A stretch of DNA of 64,000 nucleotides, taken from positions 248,001 through 312,000 of the forward strand of contig NZ_JAFEUM010000003.1 in the NCBI RefSeq assembly GCF_016900875.1, written 5' to 3'. Below, piece after piece: positions 38,714 to 48,687 of this stretch. The stretch is from Vibrio ulleungensis. GTDB lineage: Bacteria; Pseudomonadota; Gammaproteobacteria; Enterobacterales; Vibrionaceae. The position numbers and the translations under genes are program-made. A model generated the notes under the pieces. It saw only the letters and a program-made list of their open reading frames with translations, searched no databases and was not told where the DNA came from. How positions within the stretch are numbered: the stretch's first letter is position 1; each line of letters begins with the position of its first letter.

Positions 38714-38729
38714 CTGTTTATTTATCCAT
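38714..38729. promoter_or_regulatory. LexA-like SOS box of uvrB
   Basis: CTGTTTATTTATCCAT closely resembles the known E. coli uvrB SOS box (CTGTTTTTTTATCCAG), with two differences, although the right half departs from the palindromic LexA consensus in both genes. It lies 65 bp before the uvrB ATG. Confidence 0.65.
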
Positions 38730-38794
38730 TAATTGTTGATTATAACCGTAAATCTAAGCAGAATAAGCGGTCAAGTTTGTAGGGAGTGAGATAA

Positions 38795-40849
38795 ATGGAC
38801 AGTCGTGAAACAGATCGCCTAGGTAAACAGTTTGAAGTTGTCTCTAAATACCAACCAGCAGGGGATCAACCTACCGCTATCGCTCAGCTTTGTGATGGAT
38901 TGGATTCTGGTTTGGCTCACCAAACATTGTTAGGCGTAACCGGCTCGGGTAAAACATTTACCCTAGCGAATGTTATTGCAAAAGCGGCTAGGCCAACCAT
39001 TCTACTTGCTCCGAATAAAACACTCGCCGCACAGCTCTACGGAGAAATGAAAAGTTTCTTTCCGAATAATGCTGTCGAGTATTTTGTCTCCTACTACGAC
39101 TACTATCAGCCAGAAGCCTATGTTCCAACCACCGACACCTTTATAGAAAAGGATTCCTCGGTCAATGCTCATATTGAACAGATGCGTTTGTCTGCAACAA
39201 AGGCGTTACTCGAGCGTAAAGACGCCATTATCGTTGCTTCAGTTTCGGCGATATATGGTTTGGGCGATCCAGACTCCTATTTAAAAATGATGCTTCACCT
39301 TCGTCGCGGAGACATGTTAGACCAACGTGCGGTTTTGCGTCGACTGGCCGAGTTGCAATATAGCCGAAACGATATGGCGTTTGAACGTGGTCAATTTAGG
39401 GTGCGCGGCGAGGTTATCGACATCTACCCAGCAGAGTCTGAACATGAAGCGGTTCGTTTAGAAATGTTCGATGGTGAAGTTGAGCGGATCAGCACGTTCG
39501 ATCCACTAACCGGCGCCATTATTACCAATGACTTGCCGAGATACACGGTTTATCCCAAAACCCATTATGTGACACCGCGAGAAAAGCTGCTTGATGCCAT
39601 TGAAGATATAAAGCGCGATCTTAAAGAGCGACAAACCTATTTGTTAGAGAATAACAAACTGCTGGAAGAGCAACGGATAACTCAACGTACTCAGTTCGAT
39701 ATTGAAATGATTAATGAGTTGGGCTTTTGCTCGGGTATCGAAAACTACTCCCGTTACTTGAGTGGTCGTGAGGAAGGCGAGCCGCCACCGACCTTATTTG
39801 ACTATTTACCCGCAGACGGTCTGTTGGTTATTGATGAGTCACACGTAACTGTGCCGCAAATAGGCGCGATGTATAAAGGTGATCGGTCACGAAAAGAAAC
39901 GTTGGTGGAGTATGGATTTAGACTGCCTTCTGCACTCGACAACCGACCAATGAAATTTGAAGAGTTTGAGTCTATTGCCCCGCAAACTATCTTTGTTTCT
40001 GCAACGCCTGGCGCGTATGAGCTGGACAAAAGTGCTGGTGAAGTTGCGGATCAAGTGGTCAGGCCGACAGGGCTGTTGGATCCGGTTCTCGAAGTGAGGC
40101 CGGTGGCGACCCAAGTGGATGATCTGTTGTCCGAAATTAGAAAGCGTAGCGCCATTGATGAACGCGTATTGGTGACCACGCTAACCAAACGTATGGCGGA
40201 AGATCTTACTGAATACTTAGACGAACATGGCGTTCGCGTGCGTTATTTACACTCTGATATCGACACGGTTGAGCGAGTAGAGATTATTCGTGATCTTCGC
40301 TTAGGTGAGTTTGATGTGTTGGTCGGTATTAACTTGCTCCGAGAAGGGTTAGACATGCCCGAAGTATCCTTAGTGGCGATTCTTGATGCTGATAAAGAAG
40401 GTTTCTTGCGCTCAGAGCGTTCACTGATACAAACCATTGGCCGCGCCGCTCGTAACTTGGCTGGTAAGGCGATTTTGTATGGCGACCGTATTACTAATTC
40501 TATGCAAAAAGCGATGGATGAGACCAACCGCCGTCGTGAAAAACAGCAAGCTCATAATGAAAAACTCGGTATCGAGCCGCAAGCATTGGCCAGAAACGTA
40601 AAAGACATTATGGAGTTGGGTGATATTACGGCTAGTAAAGGCAAGAAAGCATCTAAAGTGGTGCCGTTGTCGAAAGTGGCAGAGCCTCAATCCGATTATG
40701 CACTGTTGTCGCCACAAGAGTTGGAAAAAACGATGCAACAATTAGAAGAGCAGATGTATCAGCATGCTCAAAACTTAGAGTTTGAGGAAGCGGCTGCTAA
40801 GCGTGATCAACTGGACGTACTAAAAAAACAGTTTATCGCAAATAGTTAG
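38795..40849 (+). CDS. uvrB: excinuclease ABC subunit B
   Basis: 684-residue helicase-like subunit of nucleotide-excision repair; it verifies damage after loading by UvrA and then recruits UvrC. Walker A is [27 protein letters not shown] covers the beta-hairpin; [13 protein letters not shown] is motif II; and the C-terminal UVR motif ([21 protein letters not shown]) binds UvrC. GGGAGTGA precedes the ATG. A LexA-like box and DnaA boxes lie upstream. The length is slightly above E. coli UvrB (673). Confidence 0.98.
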   Translation: MDSRETDRLGKQFEVVSKYQPAGDQPTAIAQLCDGLDSGLAHQTLLGVTGSGKTFTLANVIAKAARPTILLAPNKTLAAQLYGEMKSFFPNNAVEYFVSYYDYYQPEAYVPTTDTFIEKDSSVNAHIEQMRLSATKALLERKDAIIVASVSAIYGLGDPDSYLKMMLHLRRGDMLDQRAVLRRLAELQYSRNDMAFERGQFRVRGEVIDIYPAESEHEAVRLEMFDGEVERISTFDPLTGAIITNDLPRYTVYPKTHYVTPREKLLDAIEDIKRDLKERQTYLLENNKLLEEQRITQRTQFDIEMINELGFCSGIENYSRYLSGREEGEPPPTLFDYLPADGLLVIDESHVTVPQIGAMYKGDRSRKETLVEYGFRLPSALDNRPMKFEEFESIAPQTIFVSATPGAYELDKSAGEVADQVVRPTGLLDPVLEVRPVATQVDDLLSEIRKRSAIDERVLVTTLTKRMAEDLTEYLDEHGVRVRYLHSDIDTVERVEIIRDLRLGEFDVLVGINLLREGLDMPEVSLVAILDADKEGFLRSERSLIQTIGRAARNLAGKAILYGDRITNSMQKAMDETNRRREKQQAHNEKLGIEPQALARNVKDIMELGDITASKGKKASKVVPLSKVAEPQSDYALLSPQELEKTMQQLEEQMYQHAQNLEFEEAAAKRDQLDVLKKQFIANS

Positions 40850-40932
40850 TTCTCACTTATAGCATATCGTGTTGTGACATCGGGACAGATGATGCAGAAT
40901 GCGTAACAATTAATTAAACTTTTGTATTATTT

Positions 40933-42297
40933 ATGTCAGACACTGCTCCCTATGTGCTGATGGTTGAGGATACTCAATCTGTCGCGCTGTTATACAAATC
41001 TTATCTCACCCCGTTGGAGTTAGACGTTCAAGTCGTTGGCCATGGTGCGGAAGCACTTATTGAGGTTAACAAACGTCAACCCGATTTGGTGCTATTGGAT
41101 TTGCGCCTTCCTGATATGGAGGGGATGCGAGTGCTTAAATCCATTAAAGCCAGTCATCCAGAAGTACCAATTGTGGTGATGACGGCGCATGGGTCAATTG
41201 AGACTGCGGTCGAAGCTATGCGGCTTGGAGCGGTGGATTTTTTGGTCAAACCTTGCGAAGCTGATTCGCTGCGTGTGCTGGTGAATAATATTCTTCGTAG
41301 CTATCGCCAACAAGCGATGACGGAAGGTGCTGGAGCACGTTATCAGGGGTTTGTTGGGCGCAGCGAAAACATGCAACATGTGTATCGAACCATCGATTCT
41401 GCCTCTAACTCAAAAGCCAGTATATTTATTACCGGTGAAAGTGGTACTGGTAAAGAGGTGTGTGCTGAGGCGATCCACGCGGCCAGTAAACGCAGTACCA
41501 AGCCATTTATCGCGATAAATTGTGCCGCAATTCCGAAGGATCTGATCGAAAGTGAGCTATTTGGCCATATTAAAGGGGCCTTTACGGGTGCCGCAACCGA
41601 TCGCCAAGGTGCAGCAGAGCTCGCCGACGGTGGCACACTCTTTCTTGATGAAATCTGTGAGATGGATTTAGATTTGCAAACCAAGCTGTTGCGATTCATC
41701 CAGACCGGAAGTTTTCAAAAAGTAGGCTCGTCTCATCTACATACGGTGGACGTTCGCTTTGTTTGCGCCACTAATAGAGACCCATGGTTAGAGGTAACAG
41801 AAGGCCGTTTTAGAGAAGATTTGTATTATCGCCTTTATGTTATCCCACTTCACTTGCCACCGCTGCGTGAACGAGACGGTGACGTTATTGACATTGCGTA
41901 CTCATTACTCGCATTTATGGCGCGTGAAGAAGAGAAAGAATTTATTCAATTTACTCAACAAGTCATAGAACTATTTAAACGCTATCCATGGCCTGGAAAT
42001 GTGCGACAGCTACAAAATGTTATCCGTCACGCCGTTGTATTGTATCAGGGGCAAGAGATCACAATCCCGATGCTTCCGCCCCAGTTGCAACAGTTTGTAG
42101 AGTCTGAAGGCAGCAGTAACACTACAGATGCGCCTAGTGCTCACATAGAGCCGCTATGGGTGACAGAGAAAAAAGCCATTGAGCACGCGATTGAAAAATT
42201 TGAAGGCAACGTAAATAAAGCCGCGACATCACTAGAAGTAAACCCATCGACCCTATACCGTAAGATTAAACAATGGCAGTCAATGAAGCATGAGTGA
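40933..42297 (+). CDS. luxO: quorum-sensing response regulator LuxO
   Basis: 454-residue sigma-54-dependent activator that receives phosphate from LuxU and, at low cell density, activates Qrr small-RNA genes in vibrios. The receiver domain (1-125) has phospho-acceptor Asp56 in [10 protein letters not shown] and a conserved MTAHGS; the AAA+ domain has GESGTGKE and the sigma-54 contact GAFTGA; the C-terminus has a Fis-type helix-turn-helix ([20 protein letters not shown]). No strong ribosome-binding site precedes the ATG. It overlaps luxU by eight bases. The gap to uvrB is only 83 bp, and I find no Qrr sequence in it. Confidence 0.96.
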   Translation: MSDTAPYVLMVEDTQSVALLYKSYLTPLELDVQVVGHGAEALIEVNKRQPDLVLLDLRLPDMEGMRVLKSIKASHPEVPIVVMTAHGSIETAVEAMRLGAVDFLVKPCEADSLRVLVNNILRSYRQQAMTEGAGARYQGFVGRSENMQHVYRTIDSASNSKASIFITGESGTGKEVCAEAIHAASKRSTKPFIAINCAAIPKDLIESELFGHIKGAFTGAATDRQGAAELADGGTLFLDEICEMDLDLQTKLLRFIQTGSFQKVGSSHLHTVDVRFVCATNRDPWLEVTEGRFREDLYYRLYVIPLHLPPLRERDGDVIDIAYSLLAFMAREEEKEFIQFTQQVIELFKRYPWPGNVRQLQNVIRHAVVLYQGQEITIPMLPPQLQQFVESEGSSNTTDAPSAHIEPLWVTEKKAIEHAIEKFEGNVNKAATSLEVNPSTLYRKIKQWQSMKHE

Positions 42298-42634
42298 GCA
42301 AACAGTGTTAATTCTAAACCCTAAAGCATTAGATAAGATGAAGAGTGATGTCGGTGAGGCTCACTTACCTGTGTTGTTGGGATGCTTTATTGGAGAGTTA
42401 GAAGACTACATTGTAAGGCTTAAAGCCTCTGAACAATTAGAGAAACATTGTGCCGACATTAGCCATTCTTTAAAAAGCAGTGCAGCAAGTTTTGGCGCGG
42501 ACGCGTTATTGCAAGTGGCCATTCAGATCGACACCGCCGTCAAACGTAATCAGACCATCTGTAGCCAAGAGACAAAAAACCAACTAATCGCCTCACTGGA
42601 ACTAACGCTGGAAGAATACCAGCGCTATTCGTGA
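42290..42634 (+). CDS. luxU: quorum-sensing phosphorelay protein LuxU
   Basis: 114-residue histidine phosphotransfer protein linking hybrid sensor kinases (LuxN, LuxPQ, CqsS) to LuxO. The Hpt four-helix bundle is recognisable, with the phosphorylated His59 in [17 protein letters not shown]. Length matches vibrio LuxU (about 113). It starts inside the end of luxO (eight-base overlap), so the two are translated together. Confidence 0.95.
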   Translation: MSEQTVLILNPKALDKMKSDVGEAHLPVLLGCFIGELEDYIVRLKASEQLEKHCADISHSLKSSAASFGADALLQVAIQIDTAVKRNQTICSQETKNQLIASLELTLEEYQRYS

Positions 42635-42659
42635 ACAGTCTTTTTGCGCGGACAAGTAT

Positions 42660-43556
42660 CTAACTAAAAATTCGCGCTTCAATGGCAATTTGGAGCTTTT
42701 CTCTGTCGTGACGCCAATCGCGATTCGACGACGCAAGGTCGGTTTCTAAGTAACGCCAAGCCTGAATTACTTCATCGTCGGTACCAGGTCCGATAATGGT
42801 ATCTATTTTCCTACCTCTACAAGCACGTTCACACCACTCCAGTTTCTGTTTAAAGGCCATTTTGCCTGCCGGCCCAAACTCCGGGGAAAGGTTCTCCACA
42901 AATATCAGTTCTGCATTGGTATTTAATGCAATCGCCTTGGCCAATGTTGGCAGAAGAAGAGGGGGCATGATGCTGGTTAAAAAGCTGCCAGGTCCTAAAA
43001 TAATCGTGTCGGCTTGCGCTATTTTTTCAATGGCTTCTTGAGTTGCTGGCACTTCAGGCTCAATGTCCAACATCTGTAATTCATCATTCATTTCATCAAC
43101 GCTGGTTTCGCCTTTAACCCAGCGTCCGTCTTTTGACAATGCACATAGATCGGCAGGGTGTTCGGTCATTGGAAGAATATTGACATCGACCTTGAGAAAC
43201 TCGCGGATCAAATTCACCGCAGCCAATGGGCGAACTGACATGTTATCTAGCGCTGCTAAGATCAAATTCCCTAAGTTGTGTCCATCAAGCTCTCCGGCAC
43301 CTTTAAATCGATACTCAAACATCATTGAGTTAATTGACGGTTCGGTAATGAGCTGATTGATGCAATTACGCATGTCGCCCCAAGCAATCCCACCTTGGCA
43401 ATGACGAATTCGACCCGTTGAACCGCCATCGTCTGTTGTGGCCACAATTCCAGTGGCATTGCCACCAAAGTTTTGCAGAGCTGCGAGCATTCTGCCAAGT
43501 CCATGACCGCCACCAATGGCAACGACATGCTTTTCACTGTAAGGATTGTGACTCAT
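42660..43556 (-). CDS. YvcK/CofD-family protein
   Basis: 298-residue cytoplasmic protein of the gluconeogenesis-factor YvcK (CofD-like) family. It opens with a glycine-rich nucleotide loop (VVAIGGGHGLGRMLAAL) and includes GIVATTDDGGSTGRIR, the phosphate-binding region, GHNLGNLILAALDN and DTIILGPGSFLTSIMPPLL. In Gram-positive bacteria YvcK binds UDP-sugars and supports cell-wall synthesis on gluconeogenic substrates; the role in vibrios is not established. It converges with luxU and is divergent from moaA. Confidence 0.9.
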   Translation of the reverse strand: MSHNPYSEKHVVAIGGGHGLGRMLAALQNFGGNATGIVATTDDGGSTGRIRHCQGGIAWGDMRNCINQLITEPSINSMMFEYRFKGAGELDGHNLGNLILAALDNMSVRPLAAVNLIREFLKVDVNILPMTEHPADLCALSKDGRWVKGETSVDEMNDELQMLDIEPEVPATQEAIEKIAQADTIILGPGSFLTSIMPPLLLPTLAKAIALNTNAELIFVENLSPEFGPAGKMAFKQKLEWCERACRGRKIDTIIGPGTDDEVIQAWRYLETDLASSNRDWRHDREKLQIAIEARIFS

Positions 43557-43749
43557 GCTGTATTGCTTCTTTGACTATACTTATTAAGGTCTCAATATTA
43601 TGAGGTCAAATATGCAGGCAAGACAATGCAATTACCGTAATTTCTGCCCAATGCACAAATTTCGCTATTAATACGTTGGTTATGAGGCTTACAGATAGAA
43701 ACAGCCAGAATTTTTCGGTATCGTGTACGTTCATGACAAGCCTGCTTGT
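43557..43749. other. gene-free stretch upstream of the moa riboswitch
   Basis: With the riboswitch it forms a 337-bp gap between yvcK and moaA. It should hold divergent promoters for both. I see no gene. Confidence 0.5.
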
Positions 43750-43890
43750 CGATAACTCCGAGCCCAATGTTCTACGTTATGAAAAGTAATATGAATATTG
43801 CGCCGTGATGCTCACCCACCGTGTTGGTGAAGTGGTGCATCACCAGGGTCACTCTAGAAATGGACTGGCCTCCCGTATTTGGAAAGGTGT
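43750..43890 (+). ncRNA. molybdenum-cofactor (Moco) riboswitch
   Basis: The leader contains the conserved Moco RNA pieces in order: ACTCCGAGCC near 43755, CGTGATGCTCACCCACCGTG near 43822 followed by its stem partner (GGTGAAGTGGTGCATCAC), and GCCTCCCGTATTTGG near 43868, next to the ribosome-binding site GGAAAGG of moaA. Moco RNAs in front of moaABCDE repress expression when the cofactor is abundant. The overlap with the ribosome-binding site suggests translational control. Confidence 0.88.
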
Positions 43891-43893
43891 TTT

Positions 43894-44901
43894 GTGGACA
43901 TTAAACAAACTGTCGAACCTGTCTTACAAGACAAGTTCGAACGTCGTTTTTTGTATTTAAGATTGTCCATTACTGATGTATGCAATTTTAAGTGCAATTA
44001 CTGCCTACCCGATGGGTACCGGCCAAACGGCACTAAAAACTCTTCTTTTCTACAACTCGATGAAATTCAGCGAGTGGTCTCTGCGTTTGCTCATTGTGGG
44101 ACGAACAAAGTTCGTATCACCGGTGGTGAGCCTTCGTTGCGTAAAGACTTTACCGAGATAATTGCCAGCGTAGCTCAAACCCAGGGCATAGAAAAAGTGG
44201 CGACCACCACAAACGGCTACCGTATGGCCGAACACGTTGCGCAGTGGCGCGATGCTGGGTTGACCCACATTAACGTGAGTGTGGACAGCTTGGATGCCAA
44301 TCAATTTAACGCTATTACCGGACAAGACCGCTTTAAACAAGTGATGTCGGGTATCGACCGCGCCTTCGAGGTGGGGTTTAAACAGGTTAAAGTGAACACC
44401 GTTTTAATGAAAGATTTAAACGACTACAGCTTGCCTCAGTTTTTAGATTGGATTAAGCATCGCCCAATTCAACTGCGTTTTATCGAATTGATGCAAACGG
44501 GCGAAATGGACGATCTATTTGCGCGTCACCACGTCAGTGGAGTCAGTATTCGCAATAGACTCATTGCGCAAGGTTGGTTGCTAAAAAGTCGTCAAGCTAA
44601 CGATGGCCCAGCGCAAGTGTATTACCACCCCGACTATCTCGGTGAGATAGGCTTGATCATGCCCTACGAAAAGGGCTTTTGCACCAGTTGCAATCGCCTA
44701 CGCGTTTCGGCAATGGGTAAGCTGCACCTGTGCTTATTTGGTGAAGGCGGATTGGACTTACGACACCTGCTTACTAACGATGACGATCAACCTGCGTTAA
44801 TTGAATTTATCCAGCAGCAATTAGAAACGAAAAAAGTCAGCCATTTTCTTGATCAAGGTAATAGTGGGGCAACCCCACACCTTGCTTCTATTGGCGGCTA
44901 G
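43894..44901 (+). CDS. moaA: GTP 3',8-cyclase MoaA
   Basis: 335-residue radical-SAM enzyme that with MoaC converts GTP to cyclic pyranopterin monophosphate, the first step of molybdopterin synthesis. GTG 43894 is chosen because GGAAAGG lies seven bases upstream and the protein then starts [22 protein letters not shown] 43879 is less likely. The radical-SAM cluster is CNFKCNYC, the second [4Fe-4S] site is [18 protein letters not shown], and the C-terminal GG is the family hallmark. First gene of moaABCDE, behind the Moco riboswitch. Confidence 0.96.
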   Translation: MDIKQTVEPVLQDKFERRFLYLRLSITDVCNFKCNYCLPDGYRPNGTKNSSFLQLDEIQRVVSAFAHCGTNKVRITGGEPSLRKDFTEIIASVAQTQGIEKVATTTNGYRMAEHVAQWRDAGLTHINVSVDSLDANQFNAITGQDRFKQVMSGIDRAFEVGFKQVKVNTVLMKDLNDYSLPQFLDWIKHRPIQLRFIELMQTGEMDDLFARHHVSGVSIRNRLIAQGWLLKSRQANDGPAQVYYHPDYLGEIGLIMPYEKGFCTSCNRLRVSAMGKLHLCLFGEGGLDLRHLLTNDDDQPALIEFIQQQLETKKVSHFLDQGNSGATPHLASIGG

Positions 44902-44924
44902 AACACTATTATTAGAGGAATACC

Positions 44925-45437
44925 ATGGGACACGCAAACTCACCATTTCGACCAGCTAATATCGCAGTACTGACGGTTTCTGACACCCGCACAGAAGAGA
45001 CGGACACCTCTGGCGGTTACCTAGCCGACTCGCTCAAAGAAGCAGGACACAATCTCGCCGACAAGCAGATTGTGATCGATGACAAATATAAAATCAGAGC
45101 AATAGTGTCGTCGTGGATCGCCAATGAGTCTATTGAAGCTATCCTTATTACGGGCGGCACGGGATTCACTCAGCGCGACACCACTCCAGAAGCTATTTCT
45201 GCGTTGTTCGACAAGCAAGTCGAAGGCTTTGGTGAGCTATTTAGGCACGTTTCATACGAAGAAATTGGTACGTCCACCATCCAATCCCGTGCATTAGGAG
45301 GCTTTGCCAACAACACTGTGATTTTTGCTATGCCTGGTTCAACAGGTGCGTGCAAAACGGGTTGGACAAAAATCATCAAAATGCAATTGGATGCGAGCCA
45401 GAAGCCGTGTAACTTTATGCCACATATTGGATTGTAG
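44925..45437 (+). CDS. moaB: molybdopterin adenylyltransferase-type protein MoaB
   Basis: 170-residue protein of the MogA/MoaB family, which binds and adenylates molybdopterin in some organisms, though E. coli MoaB appears inactive. The pterin-binding motif is [17 protein letters not shown], preceded by [17 protein letters not shown], and ends in [18 protein letters not shown] sequence (here [14 protein letters not shown]). A GAGGAAT ribosome-binding site precedes the ATG. Second gene of the moa operon, 23 bp after moaA. Confidence 0.95.
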   Translation: MGHANSPFRPANIAVLTVSDTRTEETDTSGGYLADSLKEAGHNLADKQIVIDDKYKIRAIVSSWIANESIEAILITGGTGFTQRDTTPEAISALFDKQVEGFGELFRHVSYEEIGTSTIQSRALGGFANNTVIFAMPGSTGACKTGWTKIIKMQLDASQKPCNFMPHIGL

Positions 45438-45438
45438 T

Positions 45439-45918
45439 ATGACGCAGTTTACTCATATTAATAGCTCAGGCGATGCTCACATGGTCGATGTCTCTGAAAA
45501 GGTAGAGACAGCCAGAGAAGCGAGAGCAGAAGCCTATCTTAAAGTATCTCCTGCAACGCTATCGATGATCCTCGAAGGCCGTCATCATAAAGGCGATGTG
45601 TTTGCGACTGCGCGCATTGCCGGTATTCAGGCCGCAAAACGCACATGGGATCTGATCCCTTTGTGTCACCCATTAATGCTGAGCAAAGTAGAAGTTGACT
45701 TAAGTGTTGATGAAGCGACGCAACGAATCCACGTACAAACGCTATGTAAACTAAGTGGCAAGACAGGCGTTGAGATGGAGGCGCTTACCGCAGCTTCAGT
45801 AGCGGCGCTGACTATTTATGACATGTGTAAAGCCGTGCAGAAAGACATCGTTATCGAGCAAGTGCGCTTGGTCGAAAAGGTGGGTGGAAAATCAGGACAT
45901 TTTAAGGTGGACGCATGA
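45439..45918 (+). CDS. moaC: cyclic pyranopterin monophosphate synthase MoaC
   Basis: 159-residue enzyme that forms cyclic pyranopterin monophosphate from the MoaA product. ATG 45439 ([21 protein letters not shown]) lies one base after the moaB stop codon; the open frame continues upstream inside moaB. Conserved blocks are [33 protein letters not shown] and [20 protein letters not shown], containing the catalytic Lys and His. Length as in E. coli (161). Confidence 0.97.
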   Translation: MTQFTHINSSGDAHMVDVSEKVETAREARAEAYLKVSPATLSMILEGRHHKGDVFATARIAGIQAAKRTWDLIPLCHPLMLSKVEVDLSVDEATQRIHVQTLCKLSGKTGVEMEALTAASVAALTIYDMCKAVQKDIVIEQVRLVEKVGGKSGHFKVDA

Positions 45919-46169
45919 TTAACGTACTTTACTTTGCAAAAACCCGTGAAATCATTGGCAAGATGTCAGACAGCGTCTCATTAGAGCTTTTGGATAGCGC
46001 TACAGCAGAAAGTGTGCGTACTCATTTGCTCACAAAGAGTAAGGCGCATGAGCGCGCATTGGGTACTGAAAACCTACTCGTTGCAGTAAACCAAACTATG
46101 GTGCCTATGAGCACCGAAATCGTTCAAGGTGACGAAGTCGCGTTTTTCCCGCCTGTTACAGGTGGCTAA
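45915..46169 (+). CDS. moaD: molybdopterin synthase small subunit MoaD
   Basis: 84-residue ubiquitin-like sulfur carrier. The C-terminal FFPPVTGG supplies the thiocarboxylated Gly that gives sulfur to MoaE. N-terminal [15 protein letters not shown] and VAVNQTMV are typical. It overlaps moaC by four bases (ATGA), so the two are translated together. Confidence 0.96.
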   Translation: MINVLYFAKTREIIGKMSDSVSLELLDSATAESVRTHLLTKSKAHERALGTENLLVAVNQTMVPMSTEIVQGDEVAFFPPVTGG

Positions 46170-46170
46170 T

Positions 46171-46620
46171 ATGATTGATATTAGAGTCCAACAGCAAGAT
46201 TTCGATCTAGGGGCCGAGTATTCCAACATAGCTGATGATACGGCGGTCGGAGCTGTCGTGAGTTTTGTTGGTAAGGTTCGCGATATGAACCTTGGGCAGG
46301 GCGTAACTTCTTTACATCTAGAGCATTACCCAGGCATGACCGAGAAAGCGCTGCATGGGATTGCCGAGGAAGCGATAGAACGCTGGGAGCTGCAACGAGT
46401 GCTGATTATTCATCGAGTCGGCTTAATGCAGACCGGTGAGCAGATAGTACTAGTGATCACCAGCAGTGCGCATCGTGGTCAATGCTACGACGCCAACGAG
46501 TTCATCATGGATGCACTAAAATCAAAAGCCCCTTTTTGGAAAAAAGAGTGCACAGACAGCGGCGAACACTGGATTGAGCAACGTCAAAGCGACCGCGATG
46601 CACTGCATAAATGGGAATAA
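46171..46620 (+). CDS. moaE: molybdopterin synthase large subunit MoaE
   Basis: 149-residue catalytic subunit that makes molybdopterin with thiocarboxylated MoaD. ATG 46171 sits one base after the moaD stop. Conserved parts are VGAVVSFVGKVRD, LHLEHYPGMTEKAL, IIHRVGLMQTGE and the active-site Lys pair region KSKAPFWKKE. Last gene of moaABCDE, followed by a terminator. Confidence 0.96.
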   Translation: MIDIRVQQQDFDLGAEYSNIADDTAVGAVVSFVGKVRDMNLGQGVTSLHLEHYPGMTEKALHGIAEEAIERWELQRVLIIHRVGLMQTGEQIVLVITSSAHRGQCYDANEFIMDALKSKAPFWKKECTDSGEHWIEQRQSDRDALHKWE

Positions 46621-46976
46621 ATACTCGTAAAAATACCTCATAAATGATTTTTTATTTAAGGCCTGGAACACCCACCAGGCCTTTCTTCTACCACTAAAGT
46701 GATACCCATCAAATTTTCAAGTAAAAATCTAGGCCAGAATAGGGTTAAGTGTGCATTAAATAGTCATAAAGGCTAAAAAATTGATGTAGACGAAAATTTA
46801 GAACATGCAATACGACTTTTTTATGGCAAATTACTTCAAGGCTTGCTAAGTTGTGCCGCATCTTTGCGACAATTTATGTTTTTTTTCGTTATTTATAACT
46901 GAAAAACATAAAGGGCTTACCGTTCTAGCCATCGCAAAGAAGACATGGATGCAAAATTACAACTTGGAGTTAATGC
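46621..46976. other. 356-bp stretch between moaE and oppA
   Basis: It begins with the moa terminator (46658-46685) and continues as AT-rich DNA that must hold the oppA promoter and leader. No gene or structured RNA is recognisable. Confidence 0.5.
46658..46685 (+). terminator. terminator of the moa operon
   Basis: AAGGCCTGG/CCAGGCCTT is a 9-bp stem with an eight-base loop followed by TTTC TTCT. Confidence 0.8.
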
Positions 46977-48584
46977 ATGTACAAAATGAATAAAATCACT
47001 AGTGCTCTTCTAATGGGCGCGAGCTTGTCACTAGCGTTTAACGCTGCAGCAGCAGAAAATCTAGCCGAAAAACAAGAGCTAGTACGTGGTAACGGTACTG
47101 AAGTTGCTACAATCGACCCACACAAATCTCAAGGTGTTCCAGAGTCTCACGTAATTCGTGACCTTCTTGAAGGCCTAGTAAACCAAGACGCAGACGGCAA
47201 CACTATCCCAGGTGTAGCGACTTCTTGGGAAACTGAAGACAACAAAACTTTCGTATTTAACCTACGTAAGGACGCAAAATGGTCTAACGGCGACCCTGTA
47301 ACTGCAGGCGACTTCGTATACTCTTTCCAACGCGCTGTAGACCCAGCAACTGCGTCTCCGTACTCTTGGTACATGGAATACACCAAGATGGTTAACGCTA
47401 AAGACGTTATCGGCGGTAAGAAAGACAAGAGCGAGCTAGGTGTTCGTGCAATCGACGATTACACTCTAGAAGTTAAGCTAGAAAAAGCGGTACCTTATTT
47501 CGTAATGATGACTGGCCACACTACAATGAAGCCAGTTCACCAAGCGACTGTTGAAAAGCACGGTGACCAGTGGACTCGTCAAGAGAACTTCGTAGGTAAC
47601 GGCGCATTTACAGTAAGCAACTGGGTTGTGAACGAGCGTCTAGAGCTTGCACGCAACGAAATGTACTGGGACAACGCTAACACCAAACTGACTAAAGTTA
47701 CTTTCCTTCCTATCGAAGACCAAGTATCTGAAATGAACCGTTTCCTATCTGGCGAAATCGACTTCACTTCTTCTCTTCCTACAGAGCACTTTAAGCGTCT
47801 GCAGAAAGAGTACCCAGAGCAGGTTTCTGTAGAAGGTTCACTATGTACTTACTACTACCAGTTTAACTCTAAGCAAGCACCATTTGATGATGTTCGCGTA
47901 CGTAAAGCAGTTTCTTACGCTATCGACCGTCAGATCGTTACTGATGCTCTACTAGCTCAAGGTCAAAAACCAGCTTACTTCCTAACGCCTGAAATCACTG
48001 CAAACTTCAACCCAGAGATGACAGCGTACGGCAAGCTAACTCAGAAAGAGCGTGACGCAGAAGCAGCTAAGCTACTTGCAGATGCTGGTTACGGTCCAAG
48101 CAACCCACTTAAGTTCACTCTTCTATACAACACTTCAGAGAACCACAAGAAAATCGCGGTTGCTCTAGGTTCTATGTGGAAGAAGCTTGGTCTTGAAGTT
48201 GTTCTTGAAAACCAAGAGTGGAAAACTTACCTACAGACTAAAGACGAAGGTAACTTCGAAGTGGCTCGTGCAGGTTGGTGTGGTGACTACAACGAAGCAT
48301 CATCTTTCCTAACGCTAATGGTTTCTGCTAACACGACCGGTGGTCAACACTGGGGCAACGCAGAGTACGATGCACTTATCGAGAAAGCGCTAAGCTCTAC
48401 TTCTGAAGAAGAGCGTACTGCAATCTACCTAGAAGCTGAACGTCTAATGGCTGAAGATATGCCAATCGCGCCTATCTACCAATACGTACGTTCACGTCTA
48501 CTATCTCAGCAAGTTGGTGGTTTCCCATCAAACAACGCTGAAGAGAAGATCTACTCTAAAGATCTTTACATCCTAGCTAAGTAA
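46977..48584 (+). CDS. oppA: oligopeptide ABC transporter, periplasmic binding protein
   Basis: 535-residue SBP family 5 protein that captures peptides in the periplasm for OppBCDF. The signal peptide is MYKMNKITSALLMGASLSLA to FNAAAA. The mature part includes NGTEVATIDPHKSQGVPES, WSNGDPVTAGDFVYSFQRAVDP and KAVSYAIDR, the family signature. TTGGAGT precedes the ATG. Codon bias is strong, as expected for one of the most abundant periplasmic proteins. First gene of oppABCDF; a hairpin separates it from oppB. Confidence 0.95.
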   Translation: MYKMNKITSALLMGASLSLAFNAAAAENLAEKQELVRGNGTEVATIDPHKSQGVPESHVIRDLLEGLVNQDADGNTIPGVATSWETEDNKTFVFNLRKDAKWSNGDPVTAGDFVYSFQRAVDPATASPYSWYMEYTKMVNAKDVIGGKKDKSELGVRAIDDYTLEVKLEKAVPYFVMMTGHTTMKPVHQATVEKHGDQWTRQENFVGNGAFTVSNWVVNERLELARNEMYWDNANTKLTKVTFLPIEDQVSEMNRFLSGEIDFTSSLPTEHFKRLQKEYPEQVSVEGSLCTYYYQFNSKQAPFDDVRVRKAVSYAIDRQIVTDALLAQGQKPAYFLTPEITANFNPEMTAYGKLTQKERDAEAAKLLADAGYGPSNPLKFTLLYNTSENHKKIAVALGSMWKKLGLEVVLENQEWKTYLQTKDEGNFEVARAGWCGDYNEASSFLTLMVSANTTGGQHWGNAEYDALIEKALSSTSEEERTAIYLEAERLMAEDMPIAPIYQYVRSRLLSQQVGGFPSNNAEEKIYSKDLYILAK

Positions 48585-48616
48585 TCCTTAGCAAAAAAAA
48601 ACAATAATATACAGGC

Positions 48617-48640
48617 CTGCATGTGCTATCGCACATGCAG
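48617..48640 (+). promoter_or_regulatory. intercistronic hairpin between oppA and oppB
   Basis: CTGCATGTGC-TATC-GCACATGCAG is a 10-bp stem with a tetraloop, 33 bp after the oppA stop. It is followed by a short T-rich stretch but not a clean T-run. Such a hairpin can protect the oppA part of the message or partly stop transcription, giving more binding protein than transporter. Confidence 0.7.
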
Positions 48641-48687
48641 AGCCTTTGTTTTAACTTTAAATACTGTCACAGACTGGAAGTGGATTT

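Larger units (their letters stand above)
38263..38794. other. 530-bp intergenic region with DnaA and LexA sites
   Basis: Gene-free region between tRNA-Asn and uvrB. It holds three DnaA boxes (38418-38480) and a LexA-like box (38714-38729), listed separately, plus the tRNA promoter. Nothing else is recognisable. Confidence 0.6.
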
